NCBI GenBank assembly: GCA_937920275.1
Contig: CALGVD010000114.1
Location: 1 to 37,381, forward strand
DNA length: 37,381 nt
Source: an uncultured Pseudomonadota bacterium
GTDB taxonomy: Bacteria; Pseudomonadota; Gammaproteobacteria; Steroidobacterales; Steroidobacteraceae
Direction of reading: 5' to 3'
In this document: piece after piece, positions 26,250-36,639 of the stretch
How positions within the stretch are numbered: the first letter of the stretch is position 1
Layout of the letters: each line of letters starts with the position of its first letter
Made by a program: the position numbers and the translations under genes
Notes under the pieces: model-generated
The model's database searches: none
Seen by the model: only the letters and a program-made list of their open reading frames with translations
What the model was told of the DNA's origin: nothing

Positions 26250-26277
26250 ATTCTAATGGAAAAACCTTGATTCTCAA
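26250..26277 (-). promoter_or_regulatory. sigma-70 promoter of the alpha operon (rpsM)
   Basis: On the minus strand TTGAGA (rc of 26272-26277; 5 of 6 matches) is followed after 16 bases by TAGAAT (rc of 26250-26255; 5 of 6 matches). It overlaps the rpmJ stop and would start RNA about 28 bases before rpsM, the same location as the E. coli alpha-operon promoter. Confidence 0.7.
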
Positions 26278-26387
26278 CCCTGCCGCTGCTTGTGCCGCGG
26301 TTCCTTGCAGATCACGTAGACGACGCCGCGGCGCCGCACGATCTTGCAGTCCTTGCAGATTTTCTTGACGGATGGACGAACTTTCAT
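26274..26387 (-). CDS. rpmJ: 50S ribosomal protein L36 (zinc-binding form)
   Basis: A 37-codon gene encoding [20 protein letters not shown] followed by a conserved end. The zinc ligands are C11, C14, C27 and H32, so this is the metal-containing version of L36. It sits between secY (16 bases away) and rpsM (58 bases away), its standard place. Confidence 0.97.
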   Translation of the reverse strand: MKVRPSVKKICKDCKIVRRRGVVYVICKEPRHKQRQG

Positions 26388-26403
26388 TTCGGTTACCTTT
26401 CAC

Positions 26404-27765
26404 TCACTGCGGAGCGCCAGAGCGGCCATAACCCATGAGGTTGGCCTGCTTCAGCAGCCCCGGATACTGGTGGGACATCAGATGGGCTTGCAGCTGCGAC
26501 AGGAAGTCCATGGCGACCACCACCACGATCAGCAGCGAGGTGCCGCCGAACACGAGCAGCAGATCGCCGCCGCCGAGGCGGGTCTGCGATATCAGGAGTT
26601 CCGGCAGCAAGCAGACGCTGGCGACGTAGATGGCGCCCCACAAGGTCAGCCGCGTCAGCACTTTGTCGATGTACTCGCCGGTCTGCTGGCCAGGACGGAT
26701 CCCGGGGATGAAGGCGCCGGACTTCTTGAGGTTGTCGGAGGTCTCGCGCGCATTGAACACGAGCGCCGTATAGAAGAAGCAGAAGAACATGATCAAGGAG
26801 CCGTAGAGCAGCAGATGCAAGGGCTGACCGTAGCCGAGCGTGGCGGAGAAGGTCTGCAGCGCTGCGGCGACAGGCCCCTCACCGGTGCCGAAGAACTGGG
26901 CGATGGTCGCGGGCACCAACAGCAGGCTCGAGGCGAAGATCGCCGGGATCACGCCCGCCATGTTGAGCTTGAAGGGCAGGTGGCTGGTCTGCCCGGCCAT
27001 GACGCGCCGGCCCACCTGCCGCTTCGCATAGTGCACCGCGATGCGGCGCTGCGCGCGCTCCACATAGACGACGATCGCCGTCACGCCGAGCACCAATACA
27101 AGCAGGACGATGGCCTGGATGCCGGACATCTCACCGGTGTTGACCGCCTCGACGGTACGGCCGACCGCGCCCGGCAGTCCGGCGATGATGCCCGCAAGGA
27201 TGAGCATGGAGATCCCGTTGCCGATGCCGCGCTCGGTCACCTGCTCCCCAAGCCACATCAGGAACATGGTCCCGGTGGTCATGGTGATGGTGGCGATGAA
27301 CAGGAACGCCCAACCGGGCTGATTGACCATGCCGCCGTTCTGCAACGCGGTGGCGGCACCCAACGACTGGAACACCGCGAGGAAAACCGTACCGTAGCGT
27401 GTGATCTGGGTGAGCTTGCGCCGGCCGGCCTCGCCTTCCTTGCGGTACTCCTCCCAAGGCGGATACACCATCGAGACCATCTGCACGATGATCGAGGCGG
27501 AGATGTAGGGCATGACGCCCATCGCAAAGATCGACAAGCGCTCGAGGGCGCCGCCCGAGAACATGTTGGCCATGCCGAGCAAGGTGCCGGCGTTGTCTTC
27601 GAAGAAACGCGCCATCTCGGCCGGGTCGATCCCCGGAACCGGGATGAAAGTGCCGATGCGATAGACGATCAGGGCGCCGAGCAGGAACAGCAGCCGCGTG
27701 CGCACCTCGCCGAAGCGGGTGGCGTCCGCGAGAGTCGCTGCTGCATTGCCTGCAATGTTCGCCAA
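26404..27765 (-). CDS. secY: preprotein translocase subunit SecY
   Basis: The 453-residue core of the Sec channel, with ten membrane helices (first at [21 protein letters not shown]), the plug region, and cytoplasmic loops carrying the conserved RRxLTQ-type and [16 protein letters not shown] segments. No ATG is available near the expected N-terminus. TTG at 27765 is the best start: GAGGG lies seven bases upstream and the N-terminus then reads M(L)[20 protein letters not shown]. It lies 10 bases after rplO. Confidence 0.96.
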   Translation of the reverse strand: MANIAGNAAATLADATRFGEVRTRLLFLLGALIVYRIGTFIPVPGIDPAEMARFFEDNAGTLLGMANMFSGGALERLSIFAMGVMPYISASIIVQMVSMVYPPWEEYRKEGEAGRRKLTQITRYGTVFLAVFQSLGAATALQNGGMVNQPGWAFLFIATITMTTGTMFLMWLGEQVTERGIGNGISMLILAGIIAGLPGAVGRTVEAVNTGEMSGIQAIVLLVLVLGVTAIVVYVERAQRRIAVHYAKRQVGRRVMAGQTSHLPFKLNMAGVIPAIFASSLLLVPATIAQFFGTGEGPVAAALQTFSATLGYGQPLHLLLYGSLIMFFCFFYTALVFNARETSDNLKKSGAFIPGIRPGQQTGEYIDKVLTRLTLWGAIYVASVCLLPELLISQTRLGGGDLLLVFGGTSLLIVVVVAMDFLSQLQAHLMSHQYPGLLKQANLMGYGRSGAPQ

Positions 27766-27775
27766 TGGAGTTCCC

Positions 27776-28210
27776 TCAGGCCTCGATCTGGCCGCCAGCG
27801 GCCTCGATGGCCGCCTTGGCGCCCTTGGTGGCGCCGACACCCTTGAGGGTCACTGCCCGGCTGATGCTGCCCGAGAGGACGACTTTCGCGACTTCGGTGT
27901 GCATCGGGACCACGTTGGCGGCCTTGAGCGCGGCGAGGTCGATGACATCGGCCTTCACCTTGGCGAGTTCGTCGAGGCGGACCTCGGCACGGGTGGCCTT
28001 CATCGCCGAACGGAAGCCGACCTTCGGCATCCGGCGCTGCAGCGGCATCTGGCCGCCTTCGAAGCCGACCTTGTGGTAGCCGCCCTTGCGTGCACGCTGG
28101 CCCTTGACGCCGCGACCGCAGGTCTTGCCCTGGCCTGCCGAGGCGCCGCGTCCGACGCGCAGCCGCGGCCGCTTGGATCCCGGTGCCGGCTTGATGGTGT
28201 TGATGCGCAT
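27776..28210 (-). CDS. rplO: 50S ribosomal protein L15
   Basis: A 144-residue protein with the Gly/Arg-rich N-terminus typical of L15 ([22 protein letters not shown]) and the [20 protein letters not shown] signature. It starts 13 bases after rpmD. Confidence 0.98.
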   Translation of the reverse strand: MRINTIKPAPGSKRPRLRVGRGASAGQGKTCGRGVKGQRARKGGYHKVGFEGGQMPLQRRMPKVGFRSAMKATRAEVRLDELAKVKADVIDLAALKAANVVPMHTEVAKVVLSGSISRAVTLKGVGATKGAKAAIEAAGGQIEA

Positions 28211-28223
28211 GTCAGTTGACTCC

Positions 28224-28409
28224 TTAGGCTTCCGCGACGACGAGCAGGTGCCGTGCCGTGCGGATGAGGCCGCGGTTCTCTGGCGTATCGGCCACGGTCA
28301 CCGTCTGGTGGCGGCGGCGCAGGCCGAGCCCACGCACCGACTGGGCGATGTTGGCGATCTGCCCGTGGATGCTTCTGTTCAAAGTGACCTTGAGCTGCTT
28401 GGAAGTCAT
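28224..28409 (-). CDS. rpmD: 50S ribosomal protein L30
   Basis: A 61-residue protein; [20 protein letters not shown] and [21 protein letters not shown] match L30. The ATG at 28409 lies four bases after the rpsE stop. Confidence 0.97.
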   Translation of the reverse strand: MTSKQLKVTLNRSIHGQIANIAQSVRGLGLRRRHQTVTVADTPENRGLIRTARHLLVVAEA

Positions 28410-28413
28410 GTCC

Positions 28414-28920
28414 TTAACCCATGATCTCTTCGAGGGACTTACCGCGCTTCGCAGCGATGTTCTCGGGCGAGCGCACCGCAGCGAGGGCGTTGACGGTCGC
28501 GCGCACGACATTGATGGCATTGCGCGACCCATAGCTCTTCGCGAGGACGTTGCGCACGCCGGCGCATTCGAGCACCGCGCGCATGCCACCGCCTGCGATG
28601 ACACCCGTACCATCGGATGCCGGCTGCATCAGGACGCGGGTCGCGCCATGGCTGCCTCTCACCGAGTAATGCAGGGTCTCGTTGCGCAGCGCGACATTGA
28701 CCATGTTCTTGCGGGCCGCAGCCATCGCCTTCGAGATGGCCACCGGCACCTCGCGCGCCTTGCCGAAGCCGAAGCCGACTCGGCCGGCGCCGTCACCGAC
28801 CACGGTCAGGGCTGTGAAGCCGAACTGGCGTCCACCCTTCACGGTCTTCGAGGTGCGGTTGACCGCGACCAGCTTCTCGAGGAAGTCGTCGGTCGCCTGG
28901 GATCTTTCGGGTCGTGCCAT
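28414..28920 (-). CDS. rpsE: 30S ribosomal protein S5
   Basis: A 168-residue protein with the double-stranded RNA-binding-like N-terminal domain ([21 protein letters not shown]) and the conserved [17 protein letters not shown] stretch, where spectinomycin-resistance and accuracy mutations map in E. coli. It starts 15 bases after rplR. Confidence 0.98.
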   Translation of the reverse strand: MARPERSQATDDFLEKLVAVNRTSKTVKGGRQFGFTALTVVGDGAGRVGFGFGKAREVPVAISKAMAAARKNMVNVALRNETLHYSVRGSHGATRVLMQPASDGTGVIAGGGMRAVLECAGVRNVLAKSYGSRNAINVVRATVNALAAVRSPENIAAKRGKSLEEIMG

Positions 28921-28935
28921 TGGAGATGCCCTACC

Positions 28936-29295
28936 TTAGAACTCTAGACCAGCTTCACGCGCGGCTTCAGCCAACGCCTTGATGCGGCCGTGATACATGA
29001 AACCGGCGCGGTCGAACGCCACTTTGTCGATGCCCGCGGCCTTCGCACGCTCGGCGATGGCGCGGCCGACGGCCTTGGCGGCCTCGACGTTGCCGGTGCC
29101 CTTGAGACCCTCGACCACCGCGTCCTGCACGGTGGAAGCGGTCGCGATGACCTGCGCGCCGCCCGCATCGAACACCTGTGCATAGATATGACGGGGCGTG
29201 CGGTGCACGGTCAGCCGAGGCGTGCCCAGCTCGCGGATGCGAGCCCGGGTGCGCACAGCGCGTCTTTGACGACGGTCTTTCTTTGAAATCTGCAT
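28936..29295 (-). CDS. rplR: 50S ribosomal protein L18
   Basis: A 119-residue 5S rRNA-binding protein with the basic N-terminus ([16 protein letters not shown]) and the C-terminal [26 protein letters not shown] signature (end shown only in part by family identity). It lies 27 bases after rplF. Confidence 0.98.
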   Translation of the reverse strand: MQISKKDRRQRRAVRTRARIRELGTPRLTVHRTPRHIYAQVFDAGGAQVIATASTVQDAVVEGLKGTGNVEAAKAVGRAIAERAKAAGIDKVAFDRAGFMYHGRIKALAEAAREAGLEF

Positions 29296-29322
29296 CGTTC
29301 GTTCCTCAGCCGTACCGGCCGG

Positions 29323-29847
29323 TCACTTCTTCTTGCCTTCCTTGAGCACGATCTTCTCGCCGGCGTAACGCACACCCTTGCCCTTGTAGGGCTCAGGCGG
29401 ACGCAGTCCGCGGATCTTGGCGGCCACCTGGCCGATGCTCTGCTTGTCGCTGCCCTTGAGCAGGATCTCGGTCTGGCTCGGCGCCTCGACCGTGATGCCC
29501 TCGGGCATGTCCATCGCGATGGGATGCGAGAAACCGAGCGTGAGGTTCAGGGTCTTGCCCTGCACCGCCGCACGGAAGCCGACACCCACGAGCTCGAGCT
29601 TGCGCTCAAAGCCCTTGCTCACACCGGTCACGACGTTGGCGAGATGCGCGCGCACCGCGCCGGCCTGCATGCGGTTGCTGGCGTCGTATCGCAGTTCAAG
29701 CTGCTTATCGGCCTGCACGACCTTCACGCCACCGGTCAGCGCCACCTTCAGGCTGCCTTTGGCGCCCTGCACGGTGACGAGTTCGTCGGTGATGGTGGCC
29801 GTCACGCCCTGGGGCAGCGGAACGGGTTGCTTGGCTACACGGCTCAT
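29323..29847 (-). CDS. rplF: 50S ribosomal protein L6
   Basis: A 174-residue protein made of two similar domains, ending in the conserved IRGLRPPEPYKGKGVRYAGE stretch near the sarcin-ricin loop contact. The N-terminus (SRVAKQPVPLPQGVTATI) is typical. It lies 22 bases after rpsH. Confidence 0.98.
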   Translation of the reverse strand: MSRVAKQPVPLPQGVTATITDELVTVQGAKGSLKVALTGGVKVVQADKQLELRYDASNRMQAGAVRAHLANVVTGVSKGFERKLELVGVGFRAAVQGKTLNLTLGFSHPIAMDMPEGITVEAPSQTEILLKGSDKQSIGQVAAKIRGLRPPEPYKGKGVRYAGEKIVLKEGKKK

Positions 29848-29869
29848 TCTGGTTCTCCGGTCGGCTGCG

Positions 29870-30265
29870 TCAGGCCACGATGCACAGGACTTCGCCGCCC
29901 TGGCCGATCGCCCGCGCCTGCTTGTCGGTCATCACGCCCTTCGGGGTCGAGACGATCACGGTGCCCATGCCGCTCTGGACCTTCGGCAGTTCGTCCTTGC
30001 CGCGGTAGATGCGCAGACCGGGTCGCGACACACGCTCGATGCGGTCGATGACCGGGCGGCCTTCGTAATACTTGAGGGCGATGGTGAGGGTGCTCTTGGC
30101 GCCATCCGCAGCGACGCGGAAGTCGGCGACATAGCCCTCATCCTTCAGGACCTTGACGACCGCCTGCTTCAGACGCGACGAACCGAGGCTCACCTCGCTC
30201 TTACGGGCGAGCTGCGCGTTACGGATGCGGGTCAACAGGTCGGCGATGGGATCGGTCATGCTCAT
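29870..30265 (-). CDS. rpsH: 30S ribosomal protein S8
   Basis: A 131-residue central-domain 16S-binding protein, starting [18 protein letters not shown] as in E. coli and ending with the [20 protein letters not shown] motif. S8 is the spc-operon repressor in E. coli, acting at the rplE start region. It lies 13 bases after rpsN. Confidence 0.98.
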   Translation of the reverse strand: MSMTDPIADLLTRIRNAQLARKSEVSLGSSRLKQAVVKVLKDEGYVADFRVAADGAKSTLTIALKYYEGRPVIDRIERVSRPGLRIYRGKDELPKVQSGMGTVIVSTPKGVMTDKQARAIGQGGEVLCIVA

Positions 30266-30278
30266 GTGGCGTGCGCTC

Positions 30279-30584
30279 CTACCAGCTCGCCTTGGACACG
30301 CCGGGGAGCTCGCCCCGGTTCACGGCCTCGCGGATCTTCACGCGGGCCAATCCGAACTTGCGATACACGCCGCGGGGCCGGCCGGTGATGGCGCAGCGAC
30401 GGCGTCCACGGCTCGGGCTCGCGTCACGCGGCAACTTCTGCAACGACGCGACCGCGGCTGCGCGTTCATCCGCCGAGGACTTCGGGCTGCGGATCGCCGC
30501 CTTCAGGGCGGCGCGCTTGACAGCGTACTTCTTCACGGTCGCGGTGCGACGCTTCTCGCGTTCGACCATGCTGGTCTTGGCCAT
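30279..30584 (-). CDS. rpsN: 30S ribosomal protein S14 (zinc-free form)
   Basis: A 101-residue S14 of the long, cysteine-poor type: [20 protein letters not shown] at the start and [20 protein letters not shown] near the end, without the paired CxxC motifs of the zinc form. Contrast the zinc-binding L36 in the same operon. It lies 16 bases after rplE. Confidence 0.98.
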   Translation of the reverse strand: MAKTSMVEREKRRTATVKKYAVKRAALKAAIRSPKSSADERAAAVASLQKLPRDASPSRGRRRCAITGRPRGVYRKFGLARVKIREAVNRGELPGVSKASW

Positions 30585-30600
30585 GTTCTTGTCTGCCCTG

Positions 30601-31140
30601 TTACTTGCGGAAGGGGAAACTGAAGGCTTCGAGCAGAGCCCGTCCCGCCTTGTCGTCCTTCGCCGTGGTGGTGATGGTGATATCCATGCCCCGGAGCTGG
30701 TCGATCTGGTCGTACTGGATCTCCGGGAAGATGATCTGTTCCTTGACGCCCATGTTGTAGTTGCCACGGCCATCGAAGGACCTGGCGGAGACGCCGCGGA
30801 AGTCACGGATACGGGGCATCGCGACCGAGATCAAGCGGTCGAGGAACTCGTACATGCGGGGCCCACGCAGCGTCACCTTACAGCCGATCGCGAGACCTTC
30901 GCGCAGCTTGAAGGACGCGATGGACTTGCGCGACTGGCACATCACGGGCTTCTGGCCGGTGATCTTCGCGAGATCCCCTGCCGCAGCCTCGACGACCTTC
31001 TTGTCTGCGACCGCCTCGCCGACGCCCATGTTGACCGTGATCTTGGTGATCTTCGGCACTTCCATCGCGTTGGTGATGCCGAGGTCCTTGCGCAGCTGCG
31101 GGACGACGGTATCGCGGTAGAACTGTTGTAGCCTTGCCAT
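30601..31140 (-). CDS. rplE: 50S ribosomal protein L5
   Basis: A 179-residue 5S rRNA-binding protein ([56 protein letters not shown]). The ATG at 31140 gives [20 protein letters not shown]. It lies 25 bases after rplX, one of the wider gaps, where E. coli has its S8 target. Confidence 0.98.
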   Translation of the reverse strand: MARLQQFYRDTVVPQLRKDLGITNAMEVPKITKITVNMGVGEAVADKKVVEAAAGDLAKITGQKPVMCQSRKSIASFKLREGLAIGCKVTLRGPRMYEFLDRLISVAMPRIRDFRGVSARSFDGRGNYNMGVKEQIIFPEIQYDQIDQLRGMDITITTTAKDDKAGRALLEAFSFPFRK

Positions 31141-31165
31141 GTGCAGGTACCCGTGTCGCGACGCC

Positions 31166-31483
31166 TCAGGCGTCGACGACTTCTCCGTTGGACTTGAAGA
31201 AACGCACGCGCTTGCCGTCCGCCAGCGCCTTGATGCCGACACGGTCGGCCTTCTGCGTGGCGGGGTTGAACAGCGCGACCTTCGAGGCGTGCAGCGGAGC
31301 TTCCTTCTCGATGATGCCGCCAGCCTTGTTCTGTTGCGGGTTGCCGCGGGTATGCCGCTTCACCCGGTTGATGTTCTCTACGAGCAGCTTACCGTCGTCG
31401 AGCACGGACACGACCGCACCCTTGCGACCCTTATCGCGGCCCGAAATGACGATGACGTTGTCACCTTTGCGGATCTTCCTCAT
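31166..31483 (-). CDS. rplX: 50S ribosomal protein L24
   Basis: A 105-residue assembly-initiator protein with a KOW motif ([20 protein letters not shown]) and the [20 protein letters not shown] segment. It lies 8 bases after rplN. Confidence 0.98.
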   Translation of the reverse strand: MRKIRKGDNVIVISGRDKGRKGAVVSVLDDGKLLVENINRVKRHTRGNPQQNKAGGIIEKEAPLHASKVALFNPATQKADRVGIKALADGKRVRFFKSNGEVVDA

Positions 31484-31491
31484 GGCGCGCC

Positions 31492-31860
31492 TCAGAGCAC
31501 TTCCGGTGCCAGCGAGATGATCTTCATGAATTGGGCGGTACGCAGCTCACGGGTCACGGGCCCGAAGATGCGCGTACCGATCGGTTCCAGCTTGCTCGAC
31601 AACAGCACGGCAGCGTTGCCATCGAACTTGATGAGCGAGCCGTCCGGCCGACGCACACCATGGCGCGTCCGCACCACGACAGCGTCGTAGACCTCGCCTT
31701 TCTTGACCTTGCCACGCGGGATGGCGTCCTTGACGCTGACCTTGATGAGGTCTCCGACGGCGGCATAACGACGGCGCGTGCCACCCATGACCTTGATGCA
31801 CATCAGGGTCTTGGCGCCGCTGTTGTCGGCTGCAGCGAGCATGCTCTGGAGCTGGATCAT
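31492..31860 (-). CDS. rplN: 50S ribosomal protein L14
   Basis: A 122-residue protein; [20 protein letters not shown] at the start and [20 protein letters not shown] at the end are diagnostic. Its ATG overlaps the rpsQ stop (ATGA). Confidence 0.98.
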   Translation of the reverse strand: MIQLQSMLAAADNSGAKTLMCIKVMGGTRRRYAAVGDLIKVSVKDAIPRGKVKKGEVYDAVVVRTRHGVRRPDGSLIKFDGNAAVLLSSKLEPIGTRIFGPVTRELRTAQFMKIISLAPEVL

Positions 31861-32123
31861 GATGCCCGCTCCAGCACCGACACCAGCCGCCAGCTCTTGC
31901 GGCGCGACAGCGGGCGGCACTCGGCGATGGTCACGGTGTCACCGGTGCGCGACTCGTTCGACTCGTCGTGCGCGAGCAGCTTCGTGGTACGGCGGATGAA
32001 CTTGCCGTAACGCGGATGCTTGACGAGGCGCTGGACCTCGACGGCGATGGTCTTGTCCATCTTGTTGCTGACCACGCGACCCGTGAGGGTGCGCTGTGTA
32101 GTGATGTTGGTCGTTTCGGTCAT
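31857..32123 (-). CDS. rpsQ: 30S ribosomal protein S17
   Basis: An 88-residue OB-fold 16S-binding protein ([53 protein letters not shown]). It lies 3 bases after rpmC. Confidence 0.98.
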   Translation of the reverse strand: MTETTNITTQRTLTGRVVSNKMDKTIAVEVQRLVKHPRYGKFIRRTTKLLAHDESNESRTGDTVTIAECRPLSRRKSWRLVSVLERAS

Positions 32124-32126
32124 GAC

Positions 32127-32330
32127 TTACTTCCCCGACTCCTTCGCGGCCTTCTCGGCGAGCACCGTCTTCAGGCGTGCGATGTCCTTGCGTACCCGAC
32201 CGAAGTCGTGCGGCTTGACGGCCTGCCCGGTGGCGCGCTGCATCCGCAGTGAGAACTGCTCGCGGCGTGCCTTGAGCAGGTCCTGGTTGAGATCGCGCGA
32301 GTTCTTGGCGCGCAGTTCTTTGGCGTTCAT
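32127..32330 (-). CDS. rpmC: 50S ribosomal protein L29
   Basis: A 67-residue helical protein near the peptide exit tunnel (LLKARREQFSLRMQRATGQ is the family signature). It lies one base after the rplP stop. Confidence 0.97.
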   Translation of the reverse strand: MNAKELRAKNSRDLNQDLLKARREQFSLRMQRATGQAVKPHDFGRVRKDIARLKTVLAEKAAKESGK

Positions 32331-32331
32331 G

Positions 32332-32745
32332 TCAGCGCACCTGCCGCTTCACGAAAGATGTGGTGACCGAGAGCTTGGCGCCGGCCAACCGGAACGCCTC
32401 GCGTGCGGTCTTCTCGTCGACCCCTTCCATCTCGAAGAGGATCTTCCCGGGCTTCACCTTGGCGATCCAGTACTCCACGTTGCCCTTACCCGCGCCCATG
32501 CGGACCTCGAGGGGCTTCTTGGAGACCGGCACATCGGGGAAGACGCGGATCCAGATCTGGCCACCGCGCTTCACGGCACGGGCCATGGCGCGACGGGCAG
32601 CTTCGATCTCGCGTGCCGTCATACGCGCGCGCTCGGTGGCCTTGAGGCCGAATTGGCCGAACGCGACGGAGTTTCCGCGCTGCGCAAGCCCGGCGTTGTC
32701 GCCCTTGAACTGCTTGCGGTACTTGGTTCGCTTGGGTTGCATCAT
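32332..32745 (-). CDS. rplP: 50S ribosomal protein L16
   Basis: A 137-residue protein that positions A-site tRNA ([20 protein letters not shown], then [20 protein letters not shown] and [20 protein letters not shown]). Two adjacent ATG codons (32745 and 32742) are possible starts; GAGGAG about 11 bases upstream serves both. Confidence 0.98.
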   Translation of the reverse strand: MMQPKRTKYRKQFKGDNAGLAQRGNSVAFGQFGLKATERARMTAREIEAARRAMARAVKRGGQIWIRVFPDVPVSKKPLEVRMGAGKGNVEYWIAKVKPGKILFEMEGVDEKTAREAFRLAGAKLSVTTSFVKRQVR

Positions 32746-32759
32746 GGCTGCAGTGCTCC

Positions 32760-33488
32760 TCAGGCCGCCGGTGCCGCAGCGGGCGGCGTGGCGACAACAG
32801 CATCCGCCGCGGCGACCTCGGCTTCCGGGGCGGCCTTCGACATGTCTTCCTTCTCGAAGACCTCGCCCTTGAAGATCCAGACCTTGACGCCGATGACGCC
32901 ATAGGTCGTGCGCGCCTCACCGAGACCGTAGTCGATGTCGGCACGGAAGGTGTGCAGCGGCACGCGGCCTTCACGGGAACTTTCGGTGCGGGCGATCTCG
33001 GACCCGTTCAGGCGACCCGAGAGGCGCACCTTCACGCCGAGCGCACCGCTGCGCATCGTGCTCATCACGGCGCGCTTCATGGCACGACGGAACATCACGC
33101 GCTTCTCGATCTGCTGCGCGATACCGTCGGCGACGAGCTTCGCGTCGAGCTCGGGCTTGCGGATCTCCGCGATGTTGATGCGGATGTCGGAGACCGGCCG
33201 GCCGAGCAGCTTCGCCGTCTCTTGGCGCAGCTTGTCGATGTCCTCACCCTTCTTGCCGATGACGATGCCGGGACGCGCCGTCTGGATGGTGATGCTGACC
33301 TTGTTGGCGGCGCGCTCGATCTGGATCGTGGACACCGAAGCCTCAGCCAGCTTCTTGCGCAGGAACTCGCGGATGCGGAAGTCCGTGTGGACATGCAGCG
33401 GGAACTGGCGCTTCGAGGCGTACCACTTCGAGGTCCAATCGCGTGTGATGCCGAGGCGGATGCCGATCGGATTGACTTTCTGGCCCAT
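32760..33488 (-). CDS. rpsC: 30S ribosomal protein S3
   Basis: A 242-residue protein at the mRNA entry channel. The KH domain is visible ([20 protein letters not shown]). The C-terminal S3 domain follows ([20 protein letters not shown]), then a variable acidic/Ala-rich tail ([20 protein letters not shown]). It lies 3 bases after rplV. Confidence 0.98.
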   Translation of the reverse strand: MGQKVNPIGIRLGITRDWTSKWYASKRQFPLHVHTDFRIREFLRKKLAEASVSTIQIERAANKVSITIQTARPGIVIGKKGEDIDKLRQETAKLLGRPVSDIRINIAEIRKPELDAKLVADGIAQQIEKRVMFRRAMKRAVMSTMRSGALGVKVRLSGRLNGSEIARTESSREGRVPLHTFRADIDYGLGEARTTYGVIGVKVWIFKGEVFEKEDMSKAAPEAEVAAADAVVATPPAAAPAA

Positions 33489-33491
33489 GGA

Positions 33492-33833
33492 TCAGTCCTT
33501 CCTGCCGTCGCTGACCACGACGGTGATGTGGCTGTTGCGCTTCACGATGCGAGCACCGCGGCCTTTGGCGCGAGCGGCGAAGCGCTTCAGCACCGGTGCG
33601 GTGTCGACCATGATCCGGTAGACCTTGAGTTCGTCGATGTCGGCGCCGTTGTTGTTCTCGGCGTTGGCGATGGCCGACTGCAGCACCTTGAGGATGATCT
33701 CAGCGCCCTTCTTGGGCATGAAACGCAGGGTCGCGAGCGCATTGCCCACGGCCTTGCCACGCACCTGGTCGGCGACGAGGCGGCACTTCTGCGGCGAGAT
33801 ACGCGCGTGCTTGAGTTTGGCGGTGACTTCCAT
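33492..33833 (-). CDS. rplV: 50S ribosomal protein L22
   Basis: A 113-residue protein lining the exit tunnel ([20 protein letters not shown], and the beta-hairpin [20 protein letters not shown]). The start at 33833 is preferred over the ATG two codons upstream: GGGGAG then sits about eight bases before it, whereas for the upstream ATG it would be almost adjacent. Confidence 0.97.
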   Translation of the reverse strand: MEVTAKLKHARISPQKCRLVADQVRGKAVGNALATLRFMPKKGAEIILKVLQSAIANAENNNGADIDELKVYRIMVDTAPVLKRFAARAKGRGARIVKRNSHITVVVSDGRKD

Positions 33834-33850
33834 CTGCATCTCTCCCCGGC

Positions 33851-34126
33851 TCAGGCCGAGACCTTCTTGTCGCCGGAGTGCGACTTGAAGGTGCGGGTGG
33901 GGGAGAACTCGCCGAGCTTGTGCCCGACCATGTTCTCGGTGATGAGCACCGGGATGTGCTGCTTGCCGTTGTGCACGGCGATGGTGAGACCCACCATCTC
34001 AGGCAGCACCATCGAACGGCGCGACCATGTCTTGATGGGCTTGCGATCGTTCTTGGCGACGGCGACCGCGACCTTCTTCTCGAGGTGCAGGTCGACGAAC
34101 GGGCCTTTTTTGAGTGAACGCGGCAC
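33851..34126 (-). CDS. rpsS: 30S ribosomal protein S19
   Basis: A 91-residue 30S head protein with the usual [19 protein letters not shown] start and the [20 protein letters not shown] and [17 protein letters not shown] segments. It lies 26 bases after rplB. Confidence 0.98.
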   Translation of the reverse strand: MPRSLKKGPFVDLHLEKKVAVAVAKNDRKPIKTWSRRSMVLPEMVGLTIAVHNGKQHIPVLITENMVGHKLGEFSPTRTFKSHSGDKKVSA

Positions 34127-34152
34127 GGTGTGCTCCTAAATCCTGGATCCGC

Positions 34153-34989
34153 TCAGCGGATCTTGTTCTGGCGGCGCTGCACGATCATGTTGGTCGTGCG
34201 CTTGTTGGTGCGGGTCTTCTTGCCCTTGGTGTTCCAACCCCAAGGTGAGACCGGATGGGGATTTCCTTGGCCGGACTTGCCCTCACCACCACCGTGCGGG
34301 TGATCGACGGGGTTCATCGCGAGACCACGCACCGTCGGGCGGATGCCGAGCCAACGCTTTGCACCGGCCTTGCCGTAGCTGCGCAGGTTGTGCTCGCCGT
34401 TGCTCATCTCGCCGATGGTGGCCCGGCAGTCGATGTGGACCTTGCGGGTCTCACCGGACTTCAGGCGGATGTACGCATGGATGCCTTCACGGGCGGTGTA
34501 CTGCACCGAATTGCCGGCGCTGCGCGCCAACTGCCCGCCCTTGCCGGGCTTCATCTCGACGTTGTGCACCGTCGAGCCGACCGGGACATGGCGCAGCTGC
34601 ATCGCATTGCCAGGCTTGATCGGCGAGTCGGCGCCCGAGCGGACTTCGTCGCCCGGCACCACGCCTTTGGGGGCGAGGATGTAGCGACGCTCACCGTCGG
34701 CGTACTTGATGAGGGCGATGTGCCCGGTGCGGTTCGGGTCGTGCTCGATACGCTCGACCGTCCCCTTGACGCCGTCTTTGTCGCGCTTGAAGTCGATGAT
34801 GCGGTACTTCTGGTGTGCACCGCCGCCCTTGTGGCGGGTGGTGATACGACCATAGCTGTTGCGACCACCGGTCTTGCTCTGGCTGGTGGTGAGCGGCTCG
34901 TACGGCCCACCCTTCCACAGATGCGACTTGTCGACCTTGACGACGAACCGGGTACCCGGCGACGTCGGTTTCATCTTGATGAGCGGCAT
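34153..34989 (-). CDS. rplB: 50S ribosomal protein L2
   Basis: A 278-residue protein near the peptidyl transferase centre. The conserved [17 protein letters not shown] segment includes the histidine implicated in catalytic-centre function. The basic ends ([11 protein letters not shown]) contact 23S rRNA. ATG at 34989 overlaps the rplW stop by one base (TGATG). Confidence 0.98.
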   Translation of the reverse strand: MPLIKMKPTSPGTRFVVKVDKSHLWKGGPYEPLTTSQSKTGGRNSYGRITTRHKGGGAHQKYRIIDFKRDKDGVKGTVERIEHDPNRTGHIALIKYADGERRYILAPKGVVPGDEVRSGADSPIKPGNAMQLRHVPVGSTVHNVEMKPGKGGQLARSAGNSVQYTAREGIHAYIRLKSGETRKVHIDCRATIGEMSNGEHNLRSYGKAGAKRWLGIRPTVRGLAMNPVDHPHGGGEGKSGQGNPHPVSPWGWNTKGKKTRTNKRTTNMIVQRRQNKIR

Positions 34990-35309
34990 CAGCCCTTCCT
35001 CGATTCGTAGTCGATGGTCTGGCCCGGCGCGAGGCTCACGTAGGCCTTTTTCCAATCTTGGGTGCGGCCCGGCGTCTTGCCGAACCGGCGGGTCTTGCCC
35101 GATTCATTGACCACATTCACGGCAGCGACCTTCACCTCGAACATGAGTTCGACGGCGGCCTTGATGTCCGGCTTCGACGCATCACGCCGGACGCGGAACG
35201 TGTACTGGTTCGCGTTCTGCATGGCGAGCGCGGTCTTCTCGGTGATGTGCGGGGCGACCAGCACATTCATCAGACGCTCAGGGCTGAGGGTGGAAACGAC
35301 GGCGCTCAT
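34989..35309 (-). CDS. rplW: 50S ribosomal protein L23
   Basis: A 106-residue exit-site protein that docks trigger factor and SRP ([20 protein letters not shown], then [20 protein letters not shown]). Its ATG overlaps the rplD stop by four bases. Confidence 0.98.
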   Translation of the reverse strand: MSAVVSTLSPERLMNVLVAPHITEKTALAMQNANQYTFRVRRDASKPDIKAAVELMFEVKVAAVNVVNESGKTRRFGKTPGRTQDWKKAYVSLAPGQTIDYESRKG

Positions 35310-35911
35310 TGCAGGCGCTCCTCGATGAGTTTGACGGCGCCGACGGTCATCAGCACCTTGTCGTAGCTGACGAGCGCGAGCGGGTTCAGTGCGGTGACGG
35401 GCAGCACCTCGACATGCGGAAGGTTGCGCGCGGCGAGGAACAACTTCTCGTCGATGGCCTCGACGACGATCAGCACATGGGTGAGTGCCATGGACTTCAG
35501 TTGCGCGGCGAGCAGGCGGGTCTTCGGGGCTTCGAGGTCGATGCCCTGCGTCACGATGAGCCGGTCCTGGCGCACGAGTTCCGAGAGCATCGAGCGCAGC
35601 GCGCCGCGATACATCTTGCGGTTGACCTTCTGTGCGAAATCCCGGGGCTTGGCGGCGAACGCGCGACCACCGCCCACCCAGATCGGGCTGCGGCTCGAGC
35701 CGGCACGCGCCTGACCGGTGCCCTTCTGGCTGTGGGGCTTCTTGCCGCCACCACGCACTTCGGCCTTGGTCAACTGGGCCTTGGTCCCGGCGCGACCGGC
35801 ATTGCGGTAGGCGGTGACGACCTGATGGACCAGCGCTTCGTTGTACTCGTGGCCGAAAGCGGCTTCGGAGAGTTGCAGCTCGTTGGAGCCGCCTGCGATT
35901 TTGATCTTCAT
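35306..35911 (-). CDS. rplD: 50S ribosomal protein L4
   Basis: A 201-residue protein whose long basic loop reaches the exit tunnel ([20 protein letters not shown]). In E. coli L4 also represses the S10 operon through its leader; whether it acts on the unusual rplC leader here is an open question. It lies 17 bases after rplC. Confidence 0.98.
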   Translation of the reverse strand: MKIKIAGGSNELQLSEAAFGHEYNEALVHQVVTAYRNAGRAGTKAQLTKAEVRGGGKKPHSQKGTGQARAGSSRSPIWVGGGRAFAAKPRDFAQKVNRKMYRGALRSMLSELVRQDRLIVTQGIDLEAPKTRLLAAQLKSMALTHVLIVVEAIDEKLFLAARNLPHVEVLPVTALNPLALVSYDKVLMTVGAVKLIEERLQ

Positions 35912-35928
35912 GACCTGCTAGCTCCGGG

Positions 35929-36636
35929 TCACTTCTTGCCAGGCTTGGCCGTCGCGGCCGCCTTGGTGGGGATGATCTTGTTGCGCTTGGCGAGACGGGC
36001 CGCCTTCAGGGACGGACGGATGACGACTTGGCCGCCCTCCGAACCCGGCACGGCGCCACGCACCAGCACGAGGTTCCGCTCGGCATCCACCTCGACGACC
36101 TTCAGGTTCTCGGTGGTGCGGCGTACGACGCCCATGTGGCCCGACATGCGCTTGCCTTGGAAAACGCGGCCCGGCGTCTGACGCTGACCGATCGAGCCCG
36201 GCGTACGGTGCGAGACCGACACACCGTGCGAGGCGTTGTGGCCGGAGAAGTTGTGCCGCTTCATGGTGCCGGCGAAGCCCTTGCCGATGGTGGTCCCGGT
36301 GACATCGACCACTTGGCCCGCCTTGAAGAGGTCGGCCTTGAGCTCAGCGCCGACCGCGAGGTCGTCGCCTTCCTTGTCGGCGAGGCGGAACTCGAGCAGC
36401 GCCTTGCCCGGCGCGGTACCGGCCTTGGCGAAATGCCCTGCGAGCGCCTTACCCACCAACTGCGGTCGACGGGAGCCGTAGGTGACCTGGATCGCGCGGT
36501 AACCGTCCTTTGCGGCGGTCTTGACCTGCGTGACACGGTTCGGGAGGACCTCGATGACGGTCACCGGAACGGATTCTCCCGCCTCGGTGAACACCCGGGT
36601 CATGCCGCACTTGCGGCCAACAAGACCGATAGTCAT
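35929..36636 (-). CDS. rplC: 50S ribosomal protein L3 with basic C-terminal tail
   Basis: A 235-residue protein that shapes the peptidyl transferase centre. It starts [20 protein letters not shown] and contains [20 protein letters not shown] (148-167), the region holding the glutamine methylated by PrmB in E. coli. The end ([20 protein letters not shown]) adds about 25 Lys/Ala-rich residues to the E. coli length, echoing the L17 tail. ATG at 36636 has AGGAGT ten bases upstream, directly beside a hairpin (36651-36676). The distance to rpsJ, 330 bases, is abnormal. Confidence 0.98.
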   Translation of the reverse strand: MTIGLVGRKCGMTRVFTEAGESVPVTVIEVLPNRVTQVKTAAKDGYRAIQVTYGSRRPQLVGKALAGHFAKAGTAPGKALLEFRLADKEGDDLAVGAELKADLFKAGQVVDVTGTTIGKGFAGTMKRHNFSGHNASHGVSVSHRTPGSIGQRQTPGRVFQGKRMSGHMGVVRRTTENLKVVEVDAERNLVLVRGAVPGSEGGQVVIRPSLKAARLAKRNKIIPTKAAATAKPGKK

Positions 36637-36639
36637 GTG

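Noticed and set aside
26344-27846. A 500-codon open frame opposite secY
   Set aside because: Extremely His/Asp/Gly/Gln-rich product typical of the complement of a membrane-protein gene; secY is certain.
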